Shown piece by piece: positions 1 to 10,555 of a stretch of DNA of 64,000 bases. Source of the stretch: Lotus japonicus (taxonomy: Eukaryota; Streptophyta; Magnoliopsida; Fabales; Fabaceae); the NCBI RefSeq assembly GCF_012489685.1, contig NC_080043.1, positions 37,649,127 to 37,713,126 on the forward strand, given 5' to 3'. The first letter of the stretch is position 1, and each line of letters begins with the position of its first letter. The notes below the pieces were generated by a model. The model saw only the letters and a program-made list of their open reading frames with translations. It was not told the DNA's origin and searched no databases. Both the position numbers and the translations under genes were made by a program.

Positions 1-66
1 GAGGTGAACAGAACCTCCGCGTCGCTGCGCCTGATCTTCGTCGCGTCGTCGACGACGTGTCTCCAT
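1..66 (-). CDS. gag start (partial) of element G
   Basis: An ATG at 66 lies about 98 bases past the primer-binding stretch and opens 22 codons to the window edge. The visible product begins METRRRRRDEDQ and is very arginine-rich, as the N-termini of many plant gag proteins are. No domain can be assigned from this stub. The call rests on position after the LTR and primer site. Confidence 0.3.
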   Translation of the reverse strand, partial: METRRRRRDEDQAQRRGGSVHL

Positions 67-183
67 TGCTCAAAAAATCTAGAAATCGAAGATAATCACA
101 CAGAAAATCGAACTTCTCGGGATCAAATCGCAATCCACGTAGTCGGGGATTGAAATCTACCGTTCCCCACAGACGACGCCAAA

Positions 184-452
184 TGTTCTATCCATGGACA
201 TTGAGATGAGGTATAGTACCTAGGGTGTATGGAACGTAATGTGAGATTCCTAGAGAGAATAAGAGCGTAACCGCTTTAGAGAGAGAAAGTAACTGAATTT
301 CAATCTTATTATCTCTCAAATGAGCTAAGATTCCTTTACAATTGGTATTCATCCCCTATTTATAGATGTGGAGTTGGGTTTGGCGCCTTTAACCCTTCCT
401 AATGGGCCGATTGGGCCTCTGGGTTGAGGCGCAAGTCCTTGGTCCGCTCATC
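184..452 (-). repeat. 5' LTR of element G (about 269 bp)
   Basis: Minus-strand reading starts TGATGAGCGG and ends AGAACA directly before the primer-binding stretch. It includes a TATA box and a CT-rich leader-like region. The 452 end is the less certain boundary. Confidence 0.5.
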
Positions 453-1334
453 ACCCTGAGCTGGCGCTCTTGGGCGAGGGACCCTTGGGTCTCGCCCAGT
501 CCATTCGCCGAGTTTATGTCGGCGATGTCAAGCTCACAGGAAAGGACAAGCATGGGAACATTGTGGAGATTCAGCGGATAACAGGAAAAATCATCATGCC
601 TTATCCACCACCAAGGTTTTACTACCCAGAGGACGTAGGTTCACAAGTCGCTTCAGTGGAGACAGATCCTTCTGAGGAAGTACCTGTTGAAGTCCAAGCA
701 CCAGTGGAACAAATTGTGATTCCAGCTCAGGAGCCAGTTGAAGAACCCAAACTTGATGAACATATGGAGTTGGCTAATCGTGTTCCTGTAGCACCGGATT
801 GGTGGTGCGATGAGAATGCTTGTTGCAGTCTTGGTTCTTTTGATCTTCCACTAGAGTCTCTGCCAGTAGCTGAGCCACCTTTGAAGAAGCGCAGCTGCAA
901 CCAAGATTCAGTTGGGGTTGAGCTTTTTAAGATCTCCAGTGACGATGAAGACTAAGTTGGAGGGTAGTTTACTTTGGAAACCCGAGAGCGAAGACATCGA
1001 ACTTTGATTACTCTATATTTTTGTTGAACTTTTATCAAGGTTTAATTATTTCTTTCAGTTGTAATTTAGTTGACGGTTTCCATACTTGGTTTTTACACAC
1101 ATGGGTGTTGCCATAGTACTTTTATTTTTAATTACAGGTTTCATTTCATTTATTTCGTTAATTCGTATTTATTCGCGCGGTTTGATCTTAAATGATTTAC
1201 GAATGAAGTTAAGGGTTTTTGGTAAAATGAGTCTTTGTCACTAATTAATGGATTATAATTAAACCGACGAAAATTCTTTCGAAAACTCATGATGATTTGT
1301 TACTAAGTGACACTCGAGAAATCGAGGCATTACA
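453..1334 (+). mobile_element. 3' end of a large-LTR element, family L copy 1
   Basis: The stretch up to 1334 ends GTTACTAAGTGACACTCGAG followed by AAATCGAGGCATTACA. This parallels the ends of the two complete family-L copies at 20087 and 62520 (both CCGAAATCGGGGTGTTACA). It also carries a short ORF (470-955) in the place where copy 2 has one. To the right, old env-like coding sequence of element X resumes at 1335 in an open frame. The left part is cut off by element G. Copy 1 is more diverged at its end than the other two, so it is probably older. Confidence 0.6.
470..955 (+). CDS. Hypothetical acidic protein of family L (161 aa, 5' end probably missing)
   Basis: I do not recognise this protein. 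It has a mixed N-terminal half with the run MPYPPPRFYYPE, then DPSEEVPVEV, a Val/Pro/Glu-rich middle, a WWCDENACC cluster and an acidic end (SSDDED). The ORF in family-L copy 2 (19101-19607) has the same order: a poly-proline segment, the identical octapeptide DPSEEVPV and an acidic tail. Both end 380-480 bases before the element terminus. The frame is open upstream towards 453, where element G interrupts it, so the ATG at 470 may not be the original start. Function is unknown; there is no membrane segment or catalytic motif. Confidence 0.4.
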   Translation: MGEGPLGLAQSIRRVYVGDVKLTGKDKHGNIVEIQRITGKIIMPYPPPRFYYPEDVGSQVASVETDPSEEVPVEVQAPVEQIVIPAQEPVEEPKLDEHMELANRVPVAPDWWCDENACCSLGSFDLPLESLPVAEPPLKKRSCNQDSVGVELFKISSDDED

Positions 1335-3020
1335 TTGGAGACTCTTGCTGATGTTGCTACTGCACAGGATGTCGCACCAAATGTTGAATCATAGTAGGAT
1401 CGTGATCCTGATTCTAATTCTGAAAAGAACTCTCATGAGTCTGATGCAGAGGAGGGCGATGATTATGATGTTGCAAGCCATGATTCTTCAAGTGAGAAGA
1501 CTCCCTCTATTGAGATCCCCCCTGAGAAATCTCTTGAAACCTTATCCAGAAAGGGTAATGAACCAGTGTTGATTGCCTCTGAAGAAGAGGAATCTGATGA
1601 TAAAGAACTAATCAAGAAACTTGCAAGAAAAAATGCTACTGCTTCTGCAAGCAAGAATACTACAAATAAGAAGAAAAAAGGTTATGGTGCTCAGACCCCC
1701 AAGACTCGAAAAGCATCTCAGGTCCCAGTTCCTGAGAAGAAGAAAAAGAAAGAAAAGAAAGAGGAGAAGGTTGCTGCCTCTACTGGAAGGAAGAGGAAAC
1801 ATGTTTCTGACACTAACTCTAAACCAGATGTCGAGCAAGTTGTCCCAGACATCTCTACCAGTTCAAAGAAGAGAGTCAAGGGGAAGATGATTCCTTTGAA
1901 TGTTCCAGATGCACCCATGAATAATGTGTCTTTCCACTCTGCTGAGTTTGCTCAGAGATGGAAATTTGTTTTTCAGAGGAGAGTTGTTGTTGAAAGAGAA
2001 TTGAGTGAAGAAGCCTTAAGCTACACTAAGATCATGACTATTATTGAACAGGTTGGGTTGATGAAGACTGTGACTGGACTTGGTAAGTGCTTTATTCAAC
2101 TGGTAAGGGAATTCACTGTCAATATTCCCTCTGATTGTGATAATGAGGATAGTGCTGAGTATAGAAAGATGTTTGTGAGAGGAAAAGACATTGATTTCTC
2201 TCTTGAAGTGAACAATACCTATTTGGGCAGAAGCCCTGATGCTGTGACTGATGAGGAGTCTGACTTGGACAGGGTTGCTAACACCCTTACTGGGAAGTTG
2301 GTCAAGAAGTGGCCAAAGAAAGGGTCGTTACCCTATGGAAAGCTGACTACTAAGTATCTTGTGCTATACAAAATAGGAACTGCAAACTAGATGGCTACTC
2401 AACATCTCTCTGGAGTGACTCCACCCCTGGCCAAAAGCTTTACCTGATTGGCACAAGAGGTGATTTTGATTTTGGTAGTCTTGTTTATGAGCAGACTCTC
2501 AAGCATGTTGGTTCTTTTGCTGTGAAGCTGCCTATTTTGTTTCCTTGTGTTCTCTTTAGGCTCATTTTGCAACAACATCCCATCATTCTGAGGGCTGATG
2601 AACCTCTAGGTAAGAAGCCTCAACCTCTGAAATTTGACTATCACATGTTTGTTGGACCACATGTTCCAGACATTATGCTATCTGTTGCTAGAGGAACTAC
2701 CAAGACACTGTGGCTGAATTGCAGGAAGTTTCCAAGACACTACAAGACACTATACAGGCTTGCAGGTGAGGAAAATTAATATTGATCAACTGATCAAAGC
2801 CCTGACTGGGGTTCATGCTGTTGATGAGGAAGAAAAGGTTGAAGAGGAAGCTGAGAATGCTGAGGATGAAATTGCTGCTGTTGAAGAAGAGGAAGCTCAA
2901 TATGAAACTAATGGAGAAGAAGACAGTGAGTCTGAAAAAGAAGAAGAAGAGTCTGATGGAGAAGAAAAGGAGGATGTAACCGGTTCTACCAGTTCTGCCT
3001 CGGTTAGTGCTTCACTTTAA
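1335..3020 (+). pseudogene. Env-like ORF remnant of an old SIRE-type copia element (X)
   Basis: Acidic and lysine-rich tracts precede a globular region (from the FHSAEFAQRWKF stretch near 1930 to about 2780) and then a Glu-rich tail ending in TAA at 3018-3020. This order matches the env-like/'putative plant transposon protein' ORFs found downstream of pol in SIRE elements, and parallels those of elements A and B in this window. Stops (TAG TAG near 1392, TAG at 2388) and frame changes near 2390-2520 and 2760 break it. The reading frame begins at 1335, where family-L copy 1 ends, so the N-terminal part lies beyond the insertion. No transmembrane segment is evident despite the env-like name. Confidence 0.65.
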
Positions 3021-3476
3021 GTTGTTTTTTAGTTCTTTTGTTTTGGATGTATTTGTTGAAGACTGATTCTCTCATGGTCTGTAATAATTCTACAATATTT
3101 TTTGTACACTTTGGTTAGCTACTATGGCTCAATTTCCTGGATAGGTTTCTTCATATGATCTTCACTGAGCGTTTGCCAAATTGTGCTAATAATGGGGAGT
3201 AGTGTAGTTGTGGTTTGCAGAGTAGTTCTGGTTGTTTCTTATCTACTGTAAAGGTTGTATGCAAATCAAAGGTTATCTGATGTGCACTCTGATCTGCCTT
3301 GTGTGTTTAGTACTACTTCTGGACTATTTCTGATTGTGTAAAGTTGCTGTTAATAGCTATGTGTGATATGTTTCTTTAGCTACCTTGGCGTGTTCCGATG
3401 CTCTTATACTGCTGGATGAAAAGAGCTTTATGGTTGTGATTGGTATTAGCTAAAATTTGACAAAGGGGGAGATTTT
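3021..3476 (+). other. Non-coding 3' region of element X with polypurine tract
   Basis: This AT-rich stretch between the env-like stop and the LTR has no ORF of note. It ends in the purine tract ACAAAGGGGGAGA (3460-3472), the expected plus-strand primer just ahead of the 3' LTR. Confidence 0.5.
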
Positions 3477-3948
3477 TGTTCCCTTGTTATGGTTGTCTGC
3501 ATTTTAGCTAATGTTTGTGTGTGCCAAGTTTTTGGACAAGATGTTGTAACATCGTGTTATGACATTTGTCCCCGGGAGACGTTCTGTTACTTGACAGTTT
3601 TTGTGAAGCTTTGTGTTGATTACTTTGTGATCAAGTTAGGTTATTGTTGGAAGTTTATGTGCTCAGTCAAAGGAGATATTTAGTGTTATCAAACCCGGCT
3701 CACAAGGGTTTGATTTGGGGTTATTTGTGGAAGTTTGTATCTGCACCTTAATTCACAGTTTGGAGATTCTGTGCAGATTTGTTACTTGTTTGTTTCTGAA
3801 ACAACTTCATGATTGCGTGTGTGTGGACTCTGTACTGTTTCAAGCCCTACGAAGACAATGCCTGGAAGACTACTACTTATGAAGACCCAAGACCTAGTTG
3901 CTAGGTGCTGACCGTGTGTTTTGTATTAGGGTTTATTGAGTTCATACT
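3477..3948 (+). repeat. 3' LTR of element X, first part
   Basis: Starts TGTTCCCTTG right after the polypurine tract. It is interrupted at 3948 by element A; the ATACT at 3944-3948 is repeated after A at 21346-21350. The two parts add up to about 1.2 kb, the same size as the LTRs of the related element A. Confidence 0.6.
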
Positions 3949-5150
3949 TGTAAGATCAAGTTTTGATCGAGTAGTACAACTCTATGTTTTGACGATTAGA
4001 AGTTAACATTTTAGTATGAACAATTATGGTACTCTAACGTGTTTTTCTGAGTATGCTATTTACAAGCTCTGACCTCTATCTTATCTCACACGAATCAGAA
4101 GCACTGTGCATAAAGAGTGACCCAAGCAACGCTTTCGCAACATCTATGTTCACTATGAACAGTAGAAACGCTTCAGAAGATCTGAAGTCATACAAGCTCT
4201 GATATGGACTCAGTCACTTGAAGTTCTGAAGATCTAGACGTTCTGACAACCAAGAAACTCTGAAGGTTCAGATGTTCTGATGGTGTAGAAGACTCTGAAG
4301 ATCCAGAAGCTGAAAAGTGGAAACTCTGATGTCCAAAAGCAAGATGACTCTGAAGACCATGTACTTCCCTCTGAGTTCAGAATCAGAAGATACAACGGTT
4401 AGAGGATCTCTGCTTCCCTCTGACTCTGATCAACGAGCTTCACAAGTTCCAACATGAAGCATTCCCCTGATCCGAAGTCTACTAGGTTTAAAGGTCAAGT
4501 CACTATCCAAGTACAAAAGCAAATGTACTATCCTGACGACCTACCTAACATTCTCAACCACAGCAGAAGCTGGAATTTCCAGAACTGCCCTCCAACGGTA
4601 GCATTCCCATGCAGCATTCAAACCCTAATCCTTTGAGTATAAATAGAGGTTGAAGATTGAAAGATGTGGTTGGAAGAATCACACACGCGCAAGCTATATT
4701 CAAACCTTCTAAGCATTCTTTCATCTGAATTCATTGTGTTTACTATTAGCTTTTCAGAAGCAAATTCTTTGTAAACATTCTTTCTTAAACAGTTGTTTAG
4801 TTACCTTTAGGAGATCAAGTTTGATCGGATCCTAGAGAAGATTAAGAGAGTGAATCTTAGTGAGAGCTAAGTCAGTGTATTGTTAGTCACTTGTAGGTTT
4901 CAAGTGCAGTTGTAACATTTACCTGATTAGTGGATTGCCTTCATTCTAAGAAGGAATAAATCACCTTAACGGGTGGACTGGATTAGCTTGAGTGATTCAT
5001 CAAGTGAACCAGGATAAAATCCTTGTGTGCTTTTCTATCTCTTATCTTAAGCACTTTGTTCTCGAAAGATTTGTTAAAATCTTTAAGGTGGAAGTTTTAT
5101 TTTGAAAACGTTATTCAAACCCCCCCTTTCTACCGTTTTTCATACCTTCA
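3949..5150 (+). repeat. 5' LTR of element A
   Basis: 1202 bp, TGTAAGATCAAG...CATACCTTCA. A TATA box (GTATAAATAG, near 4638) marks the likely transcription start. Many copies of short motifs such as TCTGAAG/CAGAAG fill the U3 part. An ATG frame at 4454 is not thought to be a gene. Confidence 0.93.
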
Positions 5151-5152
5151 AT

Positions 5153-5166
5153 TGGTATCAGAACGC
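5153..5166 (+). other. Primer-binding site of element A (initiator Met tRNA type)
   Basis: TGGTATCAGAAC begins two bases after the LTR end. It matches the usual Ty1/copia site complementary to the 3' end of initiator methionine tRNA. Confidence 0.85.
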
Positions 5167-5222
5167 AAGTTCTGATTACCACACCTAACAGTGTTCAGTG
5201 ATCCGGGCCGGTGTGAAAAACA

Positions 5223-8200
5223 ATGGCTACCACCAGTGAAACGCAAAAGGATGGTTACAATGCAAAGCCTCCTATGTTCGATGGTCAAAGGTTCGAATAT
5301 TGGAAAGATAGACTTGAAAGTTTCTTTCTGGGTTTTGATGCAGATCTCTGGGATATTATTGTGGATGGCTATGAGCGTCCAGTTAACGAAAAAGGCAAGA
5401 AGATCTCAAGGTCAGAGATGACTGCAGATCAAAAGAAGCTTTACTCACAACATCACAAAGCTAGAGCAATTCTTCTAAGTGCTATCTCTTATGAAGAGTA
5501 CCAGAAGATTACAGATCGTGAGTATGCAAAGGGCATCTTTGAATCCCTGAAGATGTATCATGAAGGAAACAAGAAATTCAAAGAATCAATGGTGTTGTCT
5601 TTGATCCAAAAGTATGAATCCTTCATCATGGAGCCAAACGAGTCCATTGAAGAAATGTTTTCCAGATTTCAGTTGCTTGTAGCTGGAATACGACCTCTCA
5701 ACAAGAGCTACACAACAAAAGATCATGTCATAAGGGTCATCAGAAGTCTTCCTGAAAGCTGGATGCCCTTGGTGACTTCAATAGAGCTTACGAGAGATGT
5801 TGAGCGTATGAGTTTAGAAGAACTCATCAGCATACTGAAGTGCCATGAGCTGAAGCGCTCAGAGATGTAAGATCTGAGGAAGAAGTCAATAGCCTTGAAA
5901 TCCAAATCTGAGAAGGCTAAAGCTGAGAAGTCAAAAGCTCTCCAAGCTGAAGCAGAAGAATCTGAAGAAGCATCAAAAGATTCTGATGAAGATGAGCTGA
6001 CTCTGATCTCTAAAAGACTCAATCGTATCTGGAAGCACAGGCAGAGCAAGTACAATGGCTCTGGAAAGGCCAAAGGAAAGTTTGAATCCTCAGGTCAGAA
6101 GAAGTCCTCAATTAAGGAAGTCTCATGCTTTGAGTGCAAAGAATCAGGGCACTACAAAAGTGACTGTCCAAAGTTGAAGAAGGACAAGAGGCCAAAGAAG
6201 CACTTCAAGAACAAGAAAAGTCTGATGGTGACTTTTGACGAATCAGAGTCAGAGGATGTTGACTCTGATGGTGAAGTCCAAGGACTCATGGCCATTGTCA
6301 AAGACAAAGGAGCAGATTCAAAGGATGTTGTTGACTCTGACTCAGAATCAGATGGAGATCCTAACTCAGACGATGAAAATGAGGTATTCGCTTCTTTCTT
6401 AACCTCTGAACTGAAACATGCTTTGTCTGATATCATGGATAAGTATAACTCTTTATTGTCTAAGCATAAAAAGTTGAAAAAGGACTTATCTGCTGCTTCT
6501 AAGACTCCTTCTGAACATGAGAAAATCATTTCTGATTTGAAAAATGATAACCATGCTTTAGTGAATTCTAACTCTGTGCTTAAGAATCAAATTGCTAAGT
6601 TAGAAGAAGTTATTGCCTACGATGCATCTGATAGTAAGCATGAATCTAAGTATGAAAAATCTTTTCAAAGATTCCTGGCTAAAAGCGTAGACAGAAGCTT
6701 AATGGCTTCAATGATCTATGGCGTAAGCAGAAATGGAATGCATGGCATTGGCTATTCTAAACCGATTAGAAATGAGCCTTCTATGCCTAAAGCTAAATCC
6801 TTGTATGAATGCTTTGTTCCCTCTGGTACCATTTTACCTGATCCATTACCTGCTGAAGCTGCTAAACCCCCTCTCAAAAAGGGGTCTTTCTCCATGTCTA
6901 AATATCATGCAAAAATTCCTTTACATTACCATGTTGAGAAACCCAAGGTGATCAGAACCTCTGGGGTAACTAACAAGAGAGGACCCAGAAAGTGGGTACC
7001 TAAGGATAAGATTATCTATGTTGCAGATATCCTTGATAGCTCCACTGAAACACCAATCATGGTATCTGGACAGTGGATGCTCGCGTCACATGACGGGAGA
7101 AAGGCGTATGTTCCAAGAGCTAAAACTTAAGCCTGGAGGCGAAGTTGGCTTTGGTGGCAACGAAAAGGGTAAAATTGTTGGTACTGGTACTATTTGTGTA
7201 GATAGTAGTCCATGCATTGACAATGTTTTATTGGTAGACGGCTTAAATCATAACTTATTGTCTATAAGTCAATTAGCTGACAAGGGTTATGATGTTATCT
7301 TCAATCAAAAGTCCTGCCGGGCTGTAAGTCAGATCGATGGCTCTGTTCTGTTTAACAGCAAGAGGAAGAACAACATTTATAAGATCAGATTATCAGAGTT
7401 CGAGGCTCAGAATGTGAAGTGCCTTCTGTCTGTTAATGAAGAGCAATGGGTATGGCATAGACGGTTAGGGCATGCCAGTATGAGAAAGATTTCTCAGCTG
7501 AGCAAGCTAAACCTTGTCAGGGGCTTACCCACTCTGAAGTTCTCTTCAGACGCTCTTTGTGAAGCATGTCAGAAAGGAAAATTCACAAAAGTCCCTTTCA
7601 AGGCAAAGAATGTTGTCTCAACCTCAAGGCCGTTGGAACTTCTACATATAGACCTGTTTGGACCAGTGAAAACTGAGTCTATAGGTGGCAAGAGATATGG
7701 GATGGTCATTGTTGACGACTATAGCCGCTGGACATGGGTAAAATTTCTAATCCGCAAGGATGAGTCTCTTGCTGTGTTCTCTACCTTCATAGACCAAGTG
7801 CAAAACGAGAAGGCTTGTAGGATTGTGCGTGTCAGAAGTGACCATGGTGGAGAGTTTGAGAATGACAAGTTTGAGAGTCTGTTTGATTCCTATGGAATTG
7901 CACATGATTTCTCTTGTCCCAGAACTCCTCAACAAAATGGTGTTGTTGAGAGGAAGAACAGAACTCTTCAGGAGATGGCAAGAACCATGCTCCAAGAAAC
8001 TGGCATGGCTAAGCACTTTTGGGTAGAGGCAGTAAACACAGCGTGTTACATTCAGAACAGACTCTCTGTGAGACTAATTCTGAATAAGACTCCCTATGAA
8101 TTGTGGAAGAATATAAAACCCAACATTTCTTATTTTCATCCTTTTGGTTGTGTTTGTTATGTTCTTAATACTAAGGATAGATTGCATAAATTTGATGCTA

Positions 8201-10118
8201 AGTCTTCTAAGTGTCTATTACTTGGTTACTCTGAGAGATCTAAAGGTTTCAGTTTCTATAATACTGATGCTAAAACAAATGAAGAATCTATTCATGTTAG
8301 ATTTGACGATAAGCTTGACTCTGACCAGTCAAAGCTAGTTGAGAAATTTGCATATTTTAGTATAAGTGTTTCTGACAAAGGCAAAGCTCCAGAGGAAGCT
8401 GAGCCAGAGGAAGATGAACCAGAAGAAGCTGGTCCCTCTGATTCACAAACTCAGAAGAAGAGCAGAATCACTGCAGCTCATCCTAAGGAATTGATTCTGG
8501 GCAACAATGATGAACCAGTCAGAACCAGATCAGCCTTCAGTCCCTCTGAAGAGACCCTGCTTAGTCTGAAAGGATTGGTGTCCTTAATTGAACCAAAGTC
8601 AATTGATGAAGCTCTTCAGGACAAGGACTGGATTCTGGCCATGGAAGAAGAATTGAATCAATTTTCCAAGAATGACGTTTGGAGCCTAGTGAAGAAGCCT
8701 CAAAGTGTCCATGTAATTGGAACAAAATGGGTGTTCAGAAACAAGTTGAATGAGAAAGGTGATGTAGTCAGAAACAAGGCAAGGCTAGTTGCTCAAGGCT
8801 ACAGTCAGCAGGAAGGAATAGACTACACTGAAACATTTGCTCTAGTAGCAAGACTAGAAGCAATCAGACTGCTGATCTCGTTCTCTGTGAATCACAACAT
8901 AATTCTACATCAGATGGATGTTAAGAGTGCCTTCCTAAATTGATACATATCTGAGGAAGTCTACGTTCATCAACCCCCAGGTTTTGAAGATGAGAAGAAC
9001 CCAGACCATGTCTTCAAGCTGAAGAAATCTCTCTATGGTCTGAAGCAAGCTCCCAGAGCATGGTATGAGAGACTCAGCTCATTCCTCCTGAAAATGAGTT
9101 TGTAAGGGGTAAAGTAGATGCAACTCTCTTTTGCAAAACTTACAAAGATGATATCTTAATTGTGCAAATTTATGTTGATGATATTATATTTGGTTCTGCT
9201 AATCAATCTCTATGCAAAGAATTTTCTGAGATTGTGCAGGCTGAATTTGAGATGAGTATGATGGGAGAACTCAAGTACTTTCTGGGAATACAAGTTGATC
9301 AAACACCAGAAGGAACATATATCCATCAGAGCAAGTACACTAAAGAACTTCTGAAGAAGTTCAATATGCTGGAATCTACAGTTGCCAAGACTCCAATGCA
9401 TCCTACATGCATTCTGGAGAAAGAAGATGCAAGTGGTAAAGTTTATTAGAAGCTCTATCGTGGTATGATAGGATCACTTCTATACTTAACTGCATCTAGG
9501 CCAGATATATTTTTTAGTGTTCACTTATGTGCTCGTTTCCAATCAGATCCAAGGGAAACCCACTTAACTGCTGTTAAGAGGATCCTAAGATACTTGAAAG
9601 GTACCACTAACCTTGGCTTGATGTATAAGAAAACATCAGAGTATAAGCTTTCAGGTTATTGTGACGCTGATTATGCTGGAGATAGAACAGAGAGAAAAAG
9701 CACTTCTGGAAATTGTCAATTTCTGGGAAGCAACTTAGTCTCATGGGCAAGCAAGAGGCAATCAACCATTGCACTATCTACTGCAGAGGCAGAATATATC
9801 TCAGCAGCAATATGCAGCACTCAGATGCTCTGGATGAAACATCAGCTGGAGGATTATCAAATCCTTGAGAGCAATATCCCAATCTATTGTGATAACACTG
9901 CTGCAATTTCATTGAGTAAGAATCCTATCTTACATTCAAGGGCAAAGCACATTGAGGTAAAGTATCATTTTATTAGAGATTATGTACAGAAGGGCGTACT
10001 TCTTCTGATGTTTGTTGATACTGACCATCAATGGGCAGATATCTTTACAAAGCCCTTAGCAGAGGATAGATTTAATTTCATTCTGAAAAATCTGAATATG
10101 GACTTTTGTCCAGCATGA
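5223..10118 (+). pseudogene. gag-pol polyprotein of element A, broken
   Basis: The gag part starts at ATG 5223 and carries a CCHC knuckle (CFECKESGHYKSDC, near 6125-6170). Protease (WYLDSG, near 7063), integrase zinc-binding (HRRLGH...CEAC, near 7456-7570) and DDE residues (HIDLFGP, RSDHGGEF, NGVVERKN) follow. Reverse transcriptase (YVDD at 9171) and RNase H (CDADYAGD) complete it, ending at 10118. Defects: TAA at 5868, TGA at 8941, a one-base loss near 9091 compared with element B, and TAG at 9447. Gag and protease-pol lie in different frames that overlap at 7018-7130; this may be the native arrangement or a further lesion. The order integrase before RT makes it Ty1/copia. Confidence 0.9.
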
Positions 10119-10555
10119 AGATGAATCAGAACCTCTGACTATGATACTTCTTTATCAGAAGATGTCTAGTCCAGAAGGTAACTCTATCAGAGTTTATGTA
10201 CCCATTGGTGCTGACTCTGAAGCTGAGACAGTAAATGTGTGTCAGTATCTCTGATACATAGTTCCTTGTGCCCGTGCTGACAGTCTGTCGTAATGAGTGT
10301 TGATGTGCTTCTCTCCTACGTGTGATACATGTATTAACTGTTACTATGATGGCTTTAATTTTTTAACCGTTGATTTTTAATTTGCTTTTTGATCAACAAC
10401 GGTTATTTTTCAAAACCCACTATACACACACGTTCTCCTACACTTACGGTTTTACCATCTCTCTCTTCAGTTTTTCAAAACTTATCCCCACGATCTCTCT
10501 CTCTCTCTCTATTCATCATTCTCCTTTCTACCCAAAACCTTCAACCGACCGTAAG
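10119..10555 (+). other. Spacer between pol and env-like ORF of element A
   Basis: No gene is seen. The stretch becomes CT-rich towards 10500 (a TCTCTCTCTC run), resembling a 5' leader ahead of the env-like ATG at 10556. That fits a separate or internal transcript, which the sequence alone cannot prove. Confidence 0.4.

Larger units (their letters stand above)
1..452 (-). mobile_element. LTR retrotransposon, 5' end only (element G), cut by window edge
   Basis: Read on the minus strand this is an LTR (452 to 184), a primer-binding-type stretch (about 181-164, TGGCGTCGTCTGTGGGGA) starting 2 bases inside, a leader and an ATG at 66 that opens a frame running off the left edge. A TATA box (CTATAAATAG on the minus strand, near 356-366) lies inside the LTR. 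The element appears to have landed in the family-L copy that resumes at 453. The other LTR and the left target duplication are outside the window, so the outer LTR boundary rests only on a TG terminus. The primer site resembles those of Ty3/gypsy elements, but the lineage is not certain. Confidence 0.6.

Noticed and set aside
1463..1918. Several overlapping frames on both strands over the Lys/Glu-rich region of the element X env-like ORF
   Set aside because: They are low-complexity shadows (poly-Leu, poly-Phe, poly-Arg readings of AAG/GAA tracts) of the real frame.
4454..4636. 60-codon ORF in the 5' LTR of element A, also present at 20649-20837 in the 3' LTR
   Set aside because: It is present in both LTRs only because the LTRs are duplicates; it lies upstream of the TATA box and has no features of a protein.
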